Source: Lolium rigidum
Lineage: Eukaryota > Streptophyta > Magnoliopsida > Poales > Poaceae
DNA: 64,000 nt
Assembly (NCBI RefSeq): GCF_022539505.1
Contig: NC_061509.1
Span: 211,072,254-211,136,253, forward strand
Direction of reading: 5' to 3'
Shown here: positions 33,450 to 45,262 of the stretch, piece by piece
How positions within the stretch are numbered: position 1 is the first letter of the stretch
How the letters are laid out: each line of letters begins with the position of its first letter
Notes under the pieces: generated by a model
Database searches by the model: none
Told to the model about the DNA's origin: nothing
Seen by the model: the letters and a program-made list of their open reading frames with translations, nothing else
Position numbers and translations under genes: made by a program

Positions 33450-35165
33450 TGGGTTCATTGCATGGAAAACAAAAAATTTCCTACCGCAAAGACGAATAAA
33501 TCCAAGATCTAATCTATGGAAAAACCAAGATCTAATCTACAAGATCGGAGCAACGAGATGGAGATGAGACTAACCCTCGAAGATTCCAAAGCCTACGAGA
33601 TTAATCTCGTTGTTGGTGTAGACGATCGTCCCGGTGCTGCAATCCGGCAGCACTTCCGAACTCGGTCGCGCGTACGGTGTCGATGAAGCCCTTCCTCCCT
33701 CCGTTCCAGCGGGCAGCGGAGGTGTGGTAGATCTCCTCCAAGTTCAAGCAGCACGACGACATGGTGGTGGTGGTGGAGGAAGAAAAGCTGCAGGGCTTCG
33801 CCAAGCCGGAACAACGTATGGTGGAGGAAGAGAGGGGGCGACCAGGGTTGTGGTGAAGGGACAAGTGGCCGGCCACCCCCCTCTTTATGTAGGGGGCCAG
33901 GTTGGTGGTGGCCCCCTTTCCCATATAGGGTTAGGGGCCGGCGGCCAAGTGGGGGGAAGAGCGAATTCTTCCCTCCCAAGTTGATCCCCCCTAGGGTTTT
34001 GGGGAAACCCTAGGGGTTTGGCCGGCTGGGGCTTGGGGGGTATGTGCCCCCTGGCCCATTAGGCTAGGGAGCATCCCCTCGACCCATGATACGCCTCCTA
34101 GGTTCGTGGGCCCACTAGTGGGACCCCCGGAACCTTCTAGAACCTTCCGGGTCATCCACCGAAAAAATCCCGAACTTTTCCGAAACCTAGAAATCAACTT
34201 CCCTTATAAGAATCTTATTCTACGGACTATTCCGGACCTCCTCATGATGTCCTGGATCCCATCCGAGACTTCGAACAAACTTCGTCTCCATACCATATTC
34301 AAATTTACTTATGCGACATCGAACCTTAAGCGCGTCACCCTACGGTTCGCGAACTATGCAGACATGGTCGAGACTCCTCTCCGAGCAATAACCAATAGCG
34401 GGATCTGGAGATCCATAATGGCTCCCACATATTCAACGATAACTTAGTGATCGATTGAACCATTTACATACGATGTCGATTCCCTTTGTCACGCGATATT
34501 TTACTTGTCCGAGGTTCGATCATCGGTATCTCCATACCTTGTTCAACCTCGTTATTGACAAGTACTCTTTACTCGTACCGTGGTATGTCATGTCTTGTGA
34601 TCCAATCACATGCTTGCAAGCTAATCAGATGACATTCCACTGAGAGGGCCTAGAGAATATCTATACGTCATCAGGATGGACAAATCCCACTATTGATCCA
34701 TATGCCTCAACTCACACTTTCCGAATACTTAATCTCATCTTTATAACCACCCACTTACGCAATGGCGTTTGATGTAATCAAAGTACCCTTCGGATGTAAG
34801 TGATTTACATGATCTCATGGTCGAAGGACTTAGGCAACTATGTATCGAAAGCTTATAGCAAATTGAACTTAATGACTTGATCTTATGCTACGCTTATTTG
34901 GGTGTGTGTCCATTATATCATTCAATTAATGACATAACCTTGTTATTAATAACATCCAATGTTCATGAACACGAAACCATGATCATCTATTAATCAACAA
35001 GCTAGTTATACAAGAGGCTTACTAGGGACTCCTTGTTGTTTACATAACACACATGTATCAATGTTTCGGTTAATACAATTATAGCATGGTATGCAAACAT
35101 TTATCATAAACACAAAGATATTATAATAACCACTTTATTATTGCCTCTTGGGCATATCTCCAACA
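33450..35165 (-). repeat. Angela/BARE-1-like Copia LTR (3' LTR), minus strand
   Basis: On the minus strand the LTR begins TGTTGGAGATATGCCCAAGA at 35165, almost the classic Angela/BARE-1 LTR start, and ends near 33450 in ...CAATGAACCCA. At 1.7 kb it is the usual length. The polypurine tract CAAGTGGGAGAC lies directly upstream on the minus strand (35166-35177), which makes this the 3' LTR. Confidence 0.85.
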
Positions 35166-35463
35166 GTCTCCCACTTGCACTAGAGTCAATAATCTAGATT
35201 ACATTGTCAGGTACCTAACACCCATGGCATTCTGGTGTTGGTCATGCTTTGCCCTAGGGAGAGCTTTAGTCAACGGATCTGCCACATTCAGATCTGTGTG
35301 CGCTTTGCAAATCTTTACTTCACCATCTTCAATCTACTCGCGAATCGAATGAAAACGCAGCTTGATATGCTTTAGCTTCTTGTGTGACCTCGGTTCTTGT
35401 GCACTGGCGATGGCACCCATGTTGTCACAATAGATGACTAATGGGTCCAATGCACTAGGAACC
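35166..35463 (-). pseudogene. Angela/BARE-1-like pol, RNase H C-terminus
   Basis: Minus-strand translation from 35462 reads VPSALDPLVIYCDNMGAIAS, then KHIKLRFHSIRE, VKICKAHTDLNVADPLTK and NAMGVRYL. This is the Copia RNase H end, which removes RNA from the RNA/DNA hybrid during reverse transcription. One in-frame TAG replaces the residue after FHSIRE. The rest of this element is separated by the SIRE-like element inserted at 35464 and would lie beyond the right edge of the window. Confidence 0.85.
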
Positions 35464-36749
35464 TGTAAGGGTATTTTACCCTTATCCATTATTTTGGTAA
35501 CAATGACACCGTGCTAGAGTATTTGGCCTAATATGTTTATAAGGATAATCTCAGGTATTAGGCAAAGAGGCATAAATGGTGTATCAAAGGAACAAGAAGG
35601 CTAAAGGAGACCCCCCACTCCAACAACAATCGAAAAGGGGTCTACAGCAGAATCCGGTCCGCAGCCCGGTCCAACCGGACTACAGACTCGCCGGTCCCGG
35701 CGTGCTGCCCGGCCAACCGGTCGCCAACCGGGCGAGTCCGGCGCACGGCCTGGTCGACCTGCCGCCAACCGGGCTCCATACGAGGAACCAACATATCCGG
35801 TTGCCGACCGGTCAACCGGCCTACCAACCGGAGCGTCCGGCGCGCGGCCCGGTCGACCGGCCGCCAACCGGGCGCCAACCGGGCGCCAACCGAAGGAGCT
35901 CTAGGACGATGCAAAGGGCATCCGGTCACTGGCCCGGTCTGACCGGCCTCACCACCGGGCAGTCCGGTCTGTGGTCCGGTCAACCGGGTTTATCGAGAGA
36001 AATGCTGAGGTGGCAAGTGACCAACGGCCATATTTCGAAGAACACTATAAATAGGCCTTCTCCTACCTCTGAACAGTTAGGCACTACACTACAAGCTGTT
36101 CTTGAGCTCTCTCTCTCTTACTCCATTGCTAGAAACACCAAAAGCCTCAGATCTACCTCCTCCTCCACCCAAACTCAAATCCCTCCGGGGAATCGTTATA
36201 GGAGGACCCGATCTATTGTTCTACCAAGACAAATCTCATTCCCCCTTGTATTCATCGAGAATCTTGCTTCCTAGGGTTCCTTGGAAACCCTAGGTGGGCA
36301 AGAGGAGTCCGGAAGCATCCGGGCTGTGGATTTGCTCCGGGCAAGATTGTGAAGGTTTGGAGGCTACCTCAAAGTCTACCACAAGTGAGTGAGCTATTCC
36401 TTCGTGGGATAGGCTCCTGAGAATAGGGTGAGCCTTCGTGGCGTGGGGAATCCTTCGTGGGACCTCCACCCCTCCAAACGTGACGTACCTTGTTGCAAAG
36501 CAAGGGAACACGGGAATACATCCTCGTCTCCGCGTGCTATCGATTATCTCTAACCGAACTCCTTACTTGTGATTTAACTGCCTGTGAGTGCCTTCGTGCT
36601 CGAGTTAGTTGTATCCTCATATAGGTTGCTTCACCTAGTTTGCATTAGGCTCACCTTTATATTCCGCAAAGCCTAATATTGCAAATAAAGAATTAAAACT
36701 TGTAGAAACCTATTCACCCCCCTCTAGGTTTACCATCTCTATACTTTCA
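35464..36749 (+). repeat. 5' LTR of the SIRE/Maximus-like element (1,286 bp)
   Basis: Starts TG and ends CTTTCA just before the primer site. It includes an array rich in CCGGTC/GACCGG/CAACCGG motifs at 35655-35990. A TATA box (TATAAATAG at 36046-36054) follows the array. A leader rich in CTCTCTCT comes next. Confidence 0.8.
36046..36054 (+). promoter_or_regulatory. TATA box in the SIRE-like LTR
   Basis: TATAAATAG at about the middle of the LTR, downstream of the CCGG-rich array and upstream of a CT-rich leader. It is the likely start signal for the element's RNA. Confidence 0.6.
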
Positions 36750-36750
36750 A

Positions 36751-36762
36751 TTGGTATCGTAG
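36751..36762 (+). other. Primer-binding site, diverged
   Basis: TTGGTATCGTAG lies right after the LTR. It matches the initiator-Met complement TGGTATCAGAGC except at two adjacent bases (GT for AG). The change may impair priming or be a sequence error. Confidence 0.7.
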
Positions 36763-36802
36763 CCTGGACTCTTATTAAGGGCTTCACCGCCTTAAGAGTG
36801 AG

Positions 36803-39427
36803 ATGGATAAACTCTTCGAGGGTCTAGATGACGACTCTAACCTTTCGGTTAAAGAGATGAAATCTAGACTCTTGGCATATGATGCCGAGAAGATGAAAAA
36901 GGAGGATGAGCTACAAAACCAAATGACAGAAATGTCTTCCATGCTTAAGAAATTAACTAGTGGACCTCCTCCTAGTACGTCTTCGGCCTCTCTAGGGAAT
37001 TTCCATGAAGTTAATCATGACTATCCCAAAAACACTTCACCCATGCCTCATATAAACCATAGTGGGAATGTTCCCCATTTTGATGGAACTCACTTTTCTT
37101 TTTGGAAATCTTCTATGGAATCTCATATTCGCAGCTGCAGTGTGGAGTTATGGGAGATCATTGTTCATGGATACCGGGAGCCACAAGATCCCATTCGGTT
37201 GACCTCCACCGAGTTCTACAACCGTCAACTCAATGCCTCCGCACGTGACAAGATTAGAAGTGGCATCAACCGCAAGCTTCTTGATCAAGTCAATGACATC
37301 GACTCCGCTAAAGAGTTGTGGGATCGGATCGTAGTACTCCAAGAGGGAACCGATTTGATCCAATCAGCTCTTTATGAGACCGCAAAGCAAGAGGCTCACC
37401 AGTTCATGATTCGAGATGGAGAATCCGTGGCCGATGCCTATGCTAGGCTTGATGCTCTTAGAGTAAGAGTCAAGGGACTTGGTGTTGAGAAGTACAATGA
37501 TGGCTTCGAGATGAATGAAGCATTCATAAAGTCCAAGGTCATTGCTATGATTGCCGTCAAGCAAGAAGACACCAATCTTGCACTCAACTTGCAAATCATG
37601 ACCAAGAGTGCCGATCTCAACTCCGATGATCTCGTCTCCTATGTGGCCGCCAATGAAAACATGGCCAAAGCGGGAAAGAGGCTCATGGCAATGAACCGTG
37701 TTGATGAAGCCTCGCACAACCATGAAGGGTCACACAACGTTGCTCTCAAAGCTAGGGTCGATCATGGAAGCAAAGAAGACTATGAAATTGAAGAAGAAGA
37801 AGAAGAAGAAGAGATGACTTCAACTAGTAACATTGCTACCGACTTTGCTTTCTTTGCCAAGAAATACAAGGGAAAGTTCCCAATTCTCCTCAATGACAAG
37901 AAGAAGAAAAGAACTTGCTACAATTGTGATGAAGATATCCACTTTGCAAATGAGTGCCCTTATGAGAAAAGGGTAGACAAGCCAAGATTCATCAAAGGGG
38001 TCAAGCCAAGGTTGAAGCCAAACCCAATCAACGATCGATACAAGAAGAACAAGGGAAGAGCCTTTGTTGGGGCCGAGTACTTGTCCGGTGATGAAGAGGA
38101 AGATGAGGAGAAGGAGGCCGGCGTGGCCGGCTTGGCTTTCTCTAAGCCCGGGTCACTCTTCACATATGACTACTCCAAGGACTACTCCACGGAGAATGAT
38201 GTTGGTTCTTCCTTCATTGCAAGAACAACTCAAGATGATGACTCCGATGACTCTCCCTCCTCTACAATCGTTGGCTCTTGTCTTATGGCAAGGGAAACCA
38301 AGGTAATGGAACCTCCACCTTCCCTATCTAGTGTTCTTGATGATGAAAACGAAAATCAAGAAGAATTAATTGTGCTTAAGGAACTCTATGATGTTAGATG
38401 CACCCTTCGTGGTGAAGCTCTTGTCAAGTTTGATTTCTTGATGGACTCACTCAAGGAAAAGGATGAGTCCATTGAGGAATTAGAATATCATTTAAATGAG
38501 AAGGAACGGAGATTCAATCTCCTAAGACAAGAGCTAAAAACCGAAAGGTGCATATCTCAAGGTCTTAAGCAACAAATTGAAACTTATGAACTTGATAAAG
38601 TTAAGGACCTAGAAACTATTGATAGGGCTCAATCTTTGACTCAAGTGCTCCATACCTCAAAGGAGGAACTTGAAGTTGCTCATGCTTCTCTCACTAGGGA
38701 TCTTGACCACCTTGAAAGAGCTAACAAGCTTGTTAAGGATGAGCTCAAGAAACTTGGAGAGAACCATGACCTACTCCAGGAAACCTACACAAAAGCACTT
38801 GAATCAATGAAGGATCCCATTGTTGTTGAAAAGCATGCTAGTTCCTCTACCTCTTTTACTAGTGAGCATGCTAAGCTTGTTGAGGAACATGTTCGTTTAC
38901 AAGAGGAACTCTCTTTGCATGTTGAGACCAATGCATATCTTGAATCCTTGGTGACTAAATATGGTCTCGATTATCATCCTAATGAATCCTCTTGTGAGCA
39001 AGAATCTATTCTTGAGGAAAATGTTAGGTTAACAAAGGAACTTGCAAAGTTCACCACCGCCAAGAACAAGATGGGATTGGATGACCTCTTGAGTAAGCAA
39101 AGGTCAAACAATCAAAAGTTTGGACTTGGATATGTTCCCAAGTCTCACAAGAAGAAGAACTACAACAAGGAGAAACCCGCTCAAGATAAGAACAAGAAGG
39201 TCACTAATAATGGCAAAGCCTCAAAGGGCAAAGCCACTAGTGGTGACCGCACGGGGCCAAACGATCACTATGCATTATTTGTTGATTATTATGGTGATGT
39301 CTATGCTAACTATGTTGGCCCTCCTAGTGGCTATGCTTATAGAGAGTACTCAATTTGGGTACCAAAAGATATTGTTGCCATTGCAAAGGAACCCATTAAT
39401 CGATGGGTTCCTAAATCCTCTACTTGA
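36803..39427 (+). CDS. Long Gag of the SIRE/Maximus-like element, 874 aa
   Basis: Intact ORF beginning MDKLFEGLDDDSNLSVKEMK. Residues about 85-300 are the Copia Gag core (HFDGTHFSFWKSSMESHIRS, ELWDRIVVLQEGTDLIQ). A glutamate run is at about 330. A zinc knuckle, CYNCDEDIHFANEC, is at 372-385; it keeps the C-C-H-C ligands but has Ile where most have Gly before the His. Residues about 510-740 form a long coiled coil (KEKDESIEELEYHLNEKERR). The basic tail (KSHKKKNYNKEKPAQDKNKK) leads to IWVPKD. The length and coiled coil distinguish SIRE/Maximus from other Copia lineages. A stop separates it from the protease. Confidence 0.9.
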   Translation: MDKLFEGLDDDSNLSVKEMKSRLLAYDAEKMKKEDELQNQMTEMSSMLKKLTSGPPPSTSSASLGNFHEVNHDYPKNTSPMPHINHSGNVPHFDGTHFSFWKSSMESHIRSCSVELWEIIVHGYREPQDPIRLTSTEFYNRQLNASARDKIRSGINRKLLDQVNDIDSAKELWDRIVVLQEGTDLIQSALYETAKQEAHQFMIRDGESVADAYARLDALRVRVKGLGVEKYNDGFEMNEAFIKSKVIAMIAVKQEDTNLALNLQIMTKSADLNSDDLVSYVAANENMAKAGKRLMAMNRVDEASHNHEGSHNVALKARVDHGSKEDYEIEEEEEEEEMTSTSNIATDFAFFAKKYKGKFPILLNDKKKKRTCYNCDEDIHFANECPYEKRVDKPRFIKGVKPRLKPNPINDRYKKNKGRAFVGAEYLSGDEEEDEEKEAGVAGLAFSKPGSLFTYDYSKDYSTENDVGSSFIARTTQDDDSDDSPSSTIVGSCLMARETKVMEPPPSLSSVLDDENENQEELIVLKELYDVRCTLRGEALVKFDFLMDSLKEKDESIEELEYHLNEKERRFNLLRQELKTERCISQGLKQQIETYELDKVKDLETIDRAQSLTQVLHTSKEELEVAHASLTRDLDHLERANKLVKDELKKLGENHDLLQETYTKALESMKDPIVVEKHASSSTSFTSEHAKLVEEHVRLQEELSLHVETNAYLESLVTKYGLDYHPNESSCEQESILEENVRLTKELAKFTTAKNKMGLDDLLSKQRSNNQKFGLGYVPKSHKKKNYNKEKPAQDKNKKVTNNGKASKGKATSGDRTGPNDHYALFVDYYGDVYANYVGPPSGYAYREYSIWVPKDIVAIAKEPINRWVPKSST

Positions 39428-42014
39428 TTTTGTAGGGGTATTCCTCCGGTGGTCCAAAATGGGTGTTTGATAGTGGATGCACCAATCATATTACTTGAGG
39501 AAGGGGTGTGCTTGATCAATTCATTGAAGATATCAACAAGAAGTCAAGCATTACCTTTGGTGATAACTCAAAGGGAAAGGTACTTGGGTATGGCAAGGTA
39601 GCAATCTCTAAGGACTTGTGCCTTGAGACGGTTATGCTTGTTGAATCCCTTGGCTATAACTTACTTTCAATATATCATCTTGCCGATGCTGGTTACAATT
39701 CATATTTTACTAGTTATTGTGTGAAAGTCTTTAGGAGTGACAATCTCAAATTGGTTCTCGTTGGATATGTGGAGAACAACCTTTACAAGGTTGACCTCTC
39801 GAAAGAGAGCTCCTCTCACTCCACATGTCTAATGGCGACCAAGCATGACGAAGGTTGGTTGTGGCATCGCCGCCTTGGTCATGTCAACATGAGGAATCTC
39901 AAACAACTCCTAAAGGGTGAACACATTGTGGGACTAACCGGCATTTCTTTTGAGAAAGATCGTGTTTGGAAGTGCATGTGTAGCCGGAAAGCAACTCAAG
40001 AAGAGACATCCTATCAAGAGTATCGTCACCACATCTAGGCCTTTGGAGCTCCTTCATTTGGATCTCTTTGGGCCATCACATTATGATACTCTTGGTGGGA
40101 GCAAATATGGACTCGTCATTGTTGATGATTACACAAGATACTCTTGGGTCTTTCTCCTTAAGTCTAAGGACGAGACCCATAGGGAATTCATCATCTTCGC
40201 CAAGAAAGCTCAACGTATGTATGAATCCGAGATCAAGGCGATAAGAACCGACAATGGCACCGAGTTCAAGAACTACACCATGCGAGAGTTTGTCGATGAT
40301 GAGGGCATCAAGCATGAGTTTTCGGCGCCATACACCCCTCAACAAAATGGTGTTGTTGAAAGGAAGAACCGGACTATCATTGAGATGGCAAGAACCATGT
40401 TGAGTGAATTCAACTCACCCCACAACTTTTGGGGAGAAGCCATCTCTACGGCCGTCCACTACTCCAACCGGCTCTTCCTCCGTCCCCTCCACAACAAAAC
40501 TCCATACGAGCTTCTTACCGGTAACAAGCCTAATGTCATGTACATTCGTGTCTTTGGATGCAAATGCCTTGTTAAGAACAACAAAGGAAAGCTCGGTAAA
40601 TTTGAAACTAGAACCATAGAGGGCATATTTGTTGGTTATGCGGAGAACTCTCACGCCTATAGATACTACAACCGGTCCACCGGGACTATTGAAGTATCTT
40701 GTGACGTGGAGTTCTTGGAGGATAATGGCTCCCAAGTGGAGCAATTTGTTCCATGTGTTGCAGGTAATGATGATGATCCATCTAGTGCCATCAAGCATAT
40801 GGGCATTGGACACATTCGGCCCATGGAAATTCATAGTGATGATCAAGATGATGGAATAGAAGTATCAAGCACGGCTCAAGTGGAGCCTAGCTCAACTCAA
40901 GCCGAACCATCAAGTGCAACTCAAGAACCATCCTCCACTCAAGATGAGTCACATTCCGAAGAACAAGAAGAAAGTCCTCATCCCACGGAGCAAGACCATG
41001 ATGATGATCAAGAAACATCCTCAACTCATGATCAAGATCAAGTGGTCCCTCATGATCAAGCACTAGCAAGAGATGAATTCATTGATCATGAAGGAATCAT
41101 TCGGAAGATCAAGGCCGCTACAAGGGCAAGTGACATGAAAGTAGATCATGTCCTTGGTAGCATCTCAAGAGGAGTGGTAACTCGTAGACACCATGCATTA
41201 CTTATCACTTATTGTCAACACCATGCTTTTGTGTCTAGTTTTGAACCACTCAAGGTACATGAAGCCTTGGTTGATCCGGATTGGGTAATTGCCATGCAAG
41301 AAGAATTGGAGTGTTTCACTCGTAATGAAGTGTGGTCTCTAGTTGAGAGACCCAAAGATCATCGCATCAATGTTATTGGGACCAAATGGGTATTCAAGAA
41401 CAAGCAAGATGAGAATGGCATTGTCATACGAAACAAAGCAAGGTTAGTGGCGCAAGGGTTTTCCCAAATAGAAGGTATGGATTTTGAGGATACCTTTGCG
41501 CCGGTAGCCCGTCTTGAAGCTATTCGTCTTTTGCTTGCATTTGCATCTTTCCACAATTTCAAACTATATCAAATGGATGTGAAAAGTGCATTTTTGAATG
41601 GTCCTCTAAAAGAAACCGCATATGTGACTCAACCCCCGGGTTTCGAAGACCCATGCCGAGCCAACCACGTGTATTTACTCCATAAGGCACTCTACGGTCT
41701 CAAGCAAGCTCCACGTGCTTGGTATGAGTTCCTTAGGGATTTCTTACTACATGATGGGTTTTGCATGGGTACGGTCGATTCCACCCTTTTCACCAAACGG
41801 GTTAAAGGGGGTGGCCTATTTATATGCCAAATATATGTTGATGATATTATCTTTGGTGGAACTAACCCCAATCATAACAAAGCTTTTGAGCTATTGATGA
41901 CTAGGAAATTTGAGATGTCCATGATGGGAGAGTTGAAGTTCTTCCTAGGCTTCCAAGTGAGGCAACTTGCAAAAGGCACCTTCATCTCTCAAGAAAAGTA
42001 TGTGAAGGACATGC
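39428..42014 (+). pseudogene. SIRE/Maximus-like pol: protease, integrase, RT (split)
   Basis: Domain order is Copia: protease, integrase, RT. The protease active site WVFDSGCTNHIT has its DSG at 39469-39477, but a TGA follows at 39496 and the frame differs from Gag. The pre-integrase domain (WLWHRRLGHVNMRNLKQLL) is followed by a frameshift at about 39985. The integrase has catalytic positions in [16 protein letters not shown] and [12 protein letters not shown] is open from GTKWVFKNK to KYVKDML, with the catalytic YVDD at 41834-41845. The frame is then broken by the Athila-like element and continues at 63874. Apart from three small lesions and the insertion, the domains are well preserved. Confidence 0.88.
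42010..42014 (+). repeat. Target duplication CATGC, left copy
   Basis: CATGC precedes the Athila-like 5' LTR and is repeated at 63874-63878 after the 3' LTR. Removing the element and one copy restores the RT frame of the SIRE-like element. Confidence 0.95.
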
Positions 42015-43530
42015 TGATACGTCCAATTTGCATCACTATTTTATATCATAATTTGCTGTTATTCATTGATATATTTCATATTGGGACACAATACTTATGT
42101 TATTTCATCTATTTTGCATGTTTCATGATTATTTGGAGAGCGAGCACCGGAGCCGAGATTCTGCTGGAAAAAGCACCGTCAGGATGCAATATTTCGGAAG
42201 ATCAACTGTGGAAGGGAGTTTTACCAAAAATCCTATTTTTCCAGATGACGAAGGAAGCCAGAAGGGGGAGCTAGCTGGACCCATGGTGGGCCCACACCAT
42301 AGGGTGGCGCGGCCCATGGCCTGGCCGCGCCACCATGTGGTGTGGGGCCCCCTCGGCCTCTTTCGCCTCCTTTTCTTCGTGAAACCCTTCGTCCCGAAGA
42401 CCTAAGCCACAGAGGAATCCTCACGAAGGGTTACAGCCGCCTCTGCGGGGCGGAGAACACCGGAGAGAAAAGAGCTCTCCGGCGGGCAGGAATCCGCCGG
42501 GGAAATTCCCTCCCGGAGGGGGAAATCGACGCCATCGTCACCGCCATCGAGCTGGACATCATCTCCATCACCATCATCATCATCTCCACCATCATCACCG
42601 CCATCTCCACCGCTGGACATCGTCACCGCTGTAGCAATTTGGGTTTGATCTTGATTGTTTGATAGGGGAAACTCTCCCGATACTCATTTCTACTTGTTAT
42701 TGATGCTATTGAGTGAAACCATTGAACCAAGGTTTATGTTCAGATTGTTATTCATCATCATATCACCTCTGATCATGTTCCATATGATGTCTCGTGAGTA
42801 GTTCGTTTAGTTCTTGAGGACATGGGTGAAGTCTAAATGTTAGTAGTGAACTATGGTTGAGTAATATTCAATGTTATGATATTTAAGTTGTGGTGTTATT
42901 CTTCTAGTGGTGTCGTGTGAACGTCGACTACACGACACTTCACCATTTATGGGCCTAGGGGAATGCATCTTGTACTCGTTTGCCAATTGCGGGGTTGCCG
43001 GAGTGACAGAAACCTAAACCCCCGTTGGTATATCGATGCAGGAGGGATCGCAGGATCTCGTAGTTTAAGGCTCGTGGTTAGATTTATCTTAATTACTTTC
43101 TTGTAGTTGCGGATGCTTGCAAGGGGTATAATCACAAGTATGTATTAGTCCTAGGAAGGGCGGTACATTAGCATAGGTTCACCCACACAACACTTATCAA
43201 AACAATGAAGATTAATCAGCCGTATGTAGCGAAAGCACTAGACTAAAATCCCGTGTGTCCTCAAGAACGTTTGGTCATTATAAGTAAACAAACCGGCTTG
43301 TCCTTTGTGCTAAAAAGGATTGGGCCACTCGCTGCAATTATTTCTCTCGCATTTTACTTACTTGTACTTTATTCATCTCGTTACATCAAAACCCCCGAAT
43401 ACTTGTCTGTGAGCATTTACAATGAATCCTTCATCGAAACTGCTTGTCAACACCTTCTGCTCCTCGTTGGGATCGACATTCTTACTTATCAAAGATACTA
43501 CGATACACCCCCTATACTTGTGGGTCATCA
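42015..43530 (+). repeat. 5' LTR of the Athila-like element
   Basis: Pairs with 62361-63873. It contains a CAT/CAC trinucleotide-rich stretch (about 42555-42620) and a GC-rich centre. Differences from the 3' LTR include several CG-associated indels, such as CACAGAGG against CACGAGAGG near 42411. Confidence 0.95.
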
Positions 43531-43541
43531 AGAATATTTTC

Positions 43542-43560
43542 TGGCGCCGTTGCCGGGGAG
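43542..43560 (+). other. Primer-binding site, tRNA-Asp type
   Basis: TGGCGCCGTTGCCGGGGAG starts eleven bases after the 5' LTR. It corresponds to the complement of a plant tRNA-Asp 3' end, the primer used by many Athila-lineage and related elements. Confidence 0.8.
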
Positions 43561-43645
43561 TGAAGCGCTATTGGTAAGCGGAATTGGTAAGGAAAACCTT
43601 TACTGTTTGTGCTGATTTTATTTCTGCTCGTCGCTATAAGTCATC

Positions 43646-44578
43646 ATGGAGAGATCTTCTCTTCAATTTCTATTTGGGAAATCTACTACTACTGCAACGG
43701 TAGTGGATGAGGCGCCAGTGAGGAAGTAATACCATATAAAATACCTACGAAAATTATTTAACATGTTATGGATAACCGCTATGAAGGGGATGGAACCGTC
43801 CATCCCGGTGATCATGTACTCGTTTTTGCATGAATTATGCGGGTTATTCAAATGTGCAGGTATTGCTATGAATGAAGTTAGAAAGAAACTATTCTCTATA
43901 TCGCTCGTCCGGTAAAGCGGCGCATTGGTATAAATTGCTCGAAGAATGGTGATTCTCTTGATTGGGAGGACATTGTGCCTTTATTTTATTCCAAATTTTA
44001 TCCTCCAAGTGAAATTCACAAAGATCGGAACCGCATATATAATTTCTGGCCTCATGATGGAGAGAGTATTGCCCAAGCTTGGGGGATATTGAAGTCTTTA
44101 ATGCTCAAATGCCCCATTCATGAGCTTCCCGGTAATGTTATTATTGATAATTTCTATGCAAGACTTTCTTTTCAAGACAAGACCTTGCTCGGATACTTCT
44201 TGTTCTGGATCATTTACACGCAACAAAGAAGAGTTTAAAAGGGACCTTCTTGATCGGATCCAAGAAAATACTGAAGGTTGGGAGAACGACAAGGATAGAG
44301 AATCAGGTATAACTTATGATTATAAATGCATTGAAGCTTTTATGGACACTGATACATTTCATAATATGAGTGCTACATATGGTCTTGATTCTCAAGTTGC
44401 TGCAAACCTTTATAAAGCTTTTGCCTCTCATTATGAATTGCCTAAGAAGAATTTTGATAAGTATCATGAACCGTATAAAGATAAAATTGATTCATCTATT
44501 AATAAGTGTGTTGTAGTTGAAACTGCTGATCGTGTTATTCCCGAAGCTTATATTGAAAAAACTCCTTTTCCTCGCTAA
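43646..44578 (+). pseudogene. Athila-like Gag remnant
   Basis: The frame opens at MERSSLQFLFGKSTTTATVV and breaks within 30 codons. Recognisable Gag core follows in shifting frames: SFLHELCGLFKCAGIAMNEV, FYSKFYPPSEIHKDRNRIYN, SLMLKCPIHELPGNVIIDNF and YARLSFQDKTLL. A final open part (44120-44578) reads CSGSFTRNKEEFKRDLLDRI and ends at 44578. At least three frame changes are present. The protein would have packaged element RNA; this copy is not translatable as one chain. Confidence 0.75.
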
Positions 44579-44794
44579 AATGAGGGAGTACTCGTTATAA
44601 ATAGTGCGGTTCATAAAAGTGAAAAGAAACCTATAGAACCCGAAGAACAAATAAAAGTTGAACTCGTCGTTGCAATTGTTAAAGATCTTGTGACTCGAAA
44701 ATGTGGAGGATGGTCATATTATTTTCTGTGAAGATGCTTCTAATATTGTTTCACATCCTAATAAACCCAAACAAGCTAGTGTTCCTATGCTATC

Positions 44795-45125
44795 TCGTTA
44801 GAATTGGTGATCATTGCTATTATGGTTTATGTGATATTGGTGCAAGTGTTAGTGCTATTCCTTATGAGCTTTACACGGAGATTATGCACGAAATTGATTC
44901 TTGTGAACTTGAAGATATTGATGTGGTTATTCAGCTGGCTAATAGAGAAACTATTTCTCCAATTGGTATTGTTCGAGATGTGGAAGTTCTATGTGGTAAG
45001 ATTAAATATCCTGCTGACTTTTTGGTACTTGGTTCTCGCTGCTAGTGATTATTGTCCTATCATTTTTGGTAGACCTTTTCTAAATACTTGTGGAGCTATT
45101 ATAGATCTGCAAGAAAGAGAAAATT
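44795..45125 (+). pseudogene. Athila-like retroviral-type aspartic protease
   Basis: One frame reads YYGLCDIGASVSAIPYELYT, with the active-site motif D-I-G-A-S at 44833-44847, and continues to the flap-like DVVIQLANRETISPIGIV and YPADFLVLGS. A stop falls after GSRC, and a neighbouring frame carries on with IIFGRPFLNTCGAIID, the usual end of the domain. The enzyme cuts the polyprotein. The domain is complete but for one frameshift. Confidence 0.78.
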
Positions 45126-45262
45126 TTGACTAAATTTGCTGGTGAATCTTATGAGTTTAACTTCTCTAAATTTACCAAAACTCCTTATAAAGCTGATTTG
45201 CCTAGTAATGATTTTAAAATGGAGCAGAGTGTGCATCTATTGTTCTTGTTCCTAATAATCCT

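Noticed and set aside
36803..39427. Host coiled-coil gene
   Set aside because: The long coiled coil could suggest a host protein, but the Gag core, zinc knuckle, primer site upstream and protease downstream show it is a SIRE/Maximus Gag.
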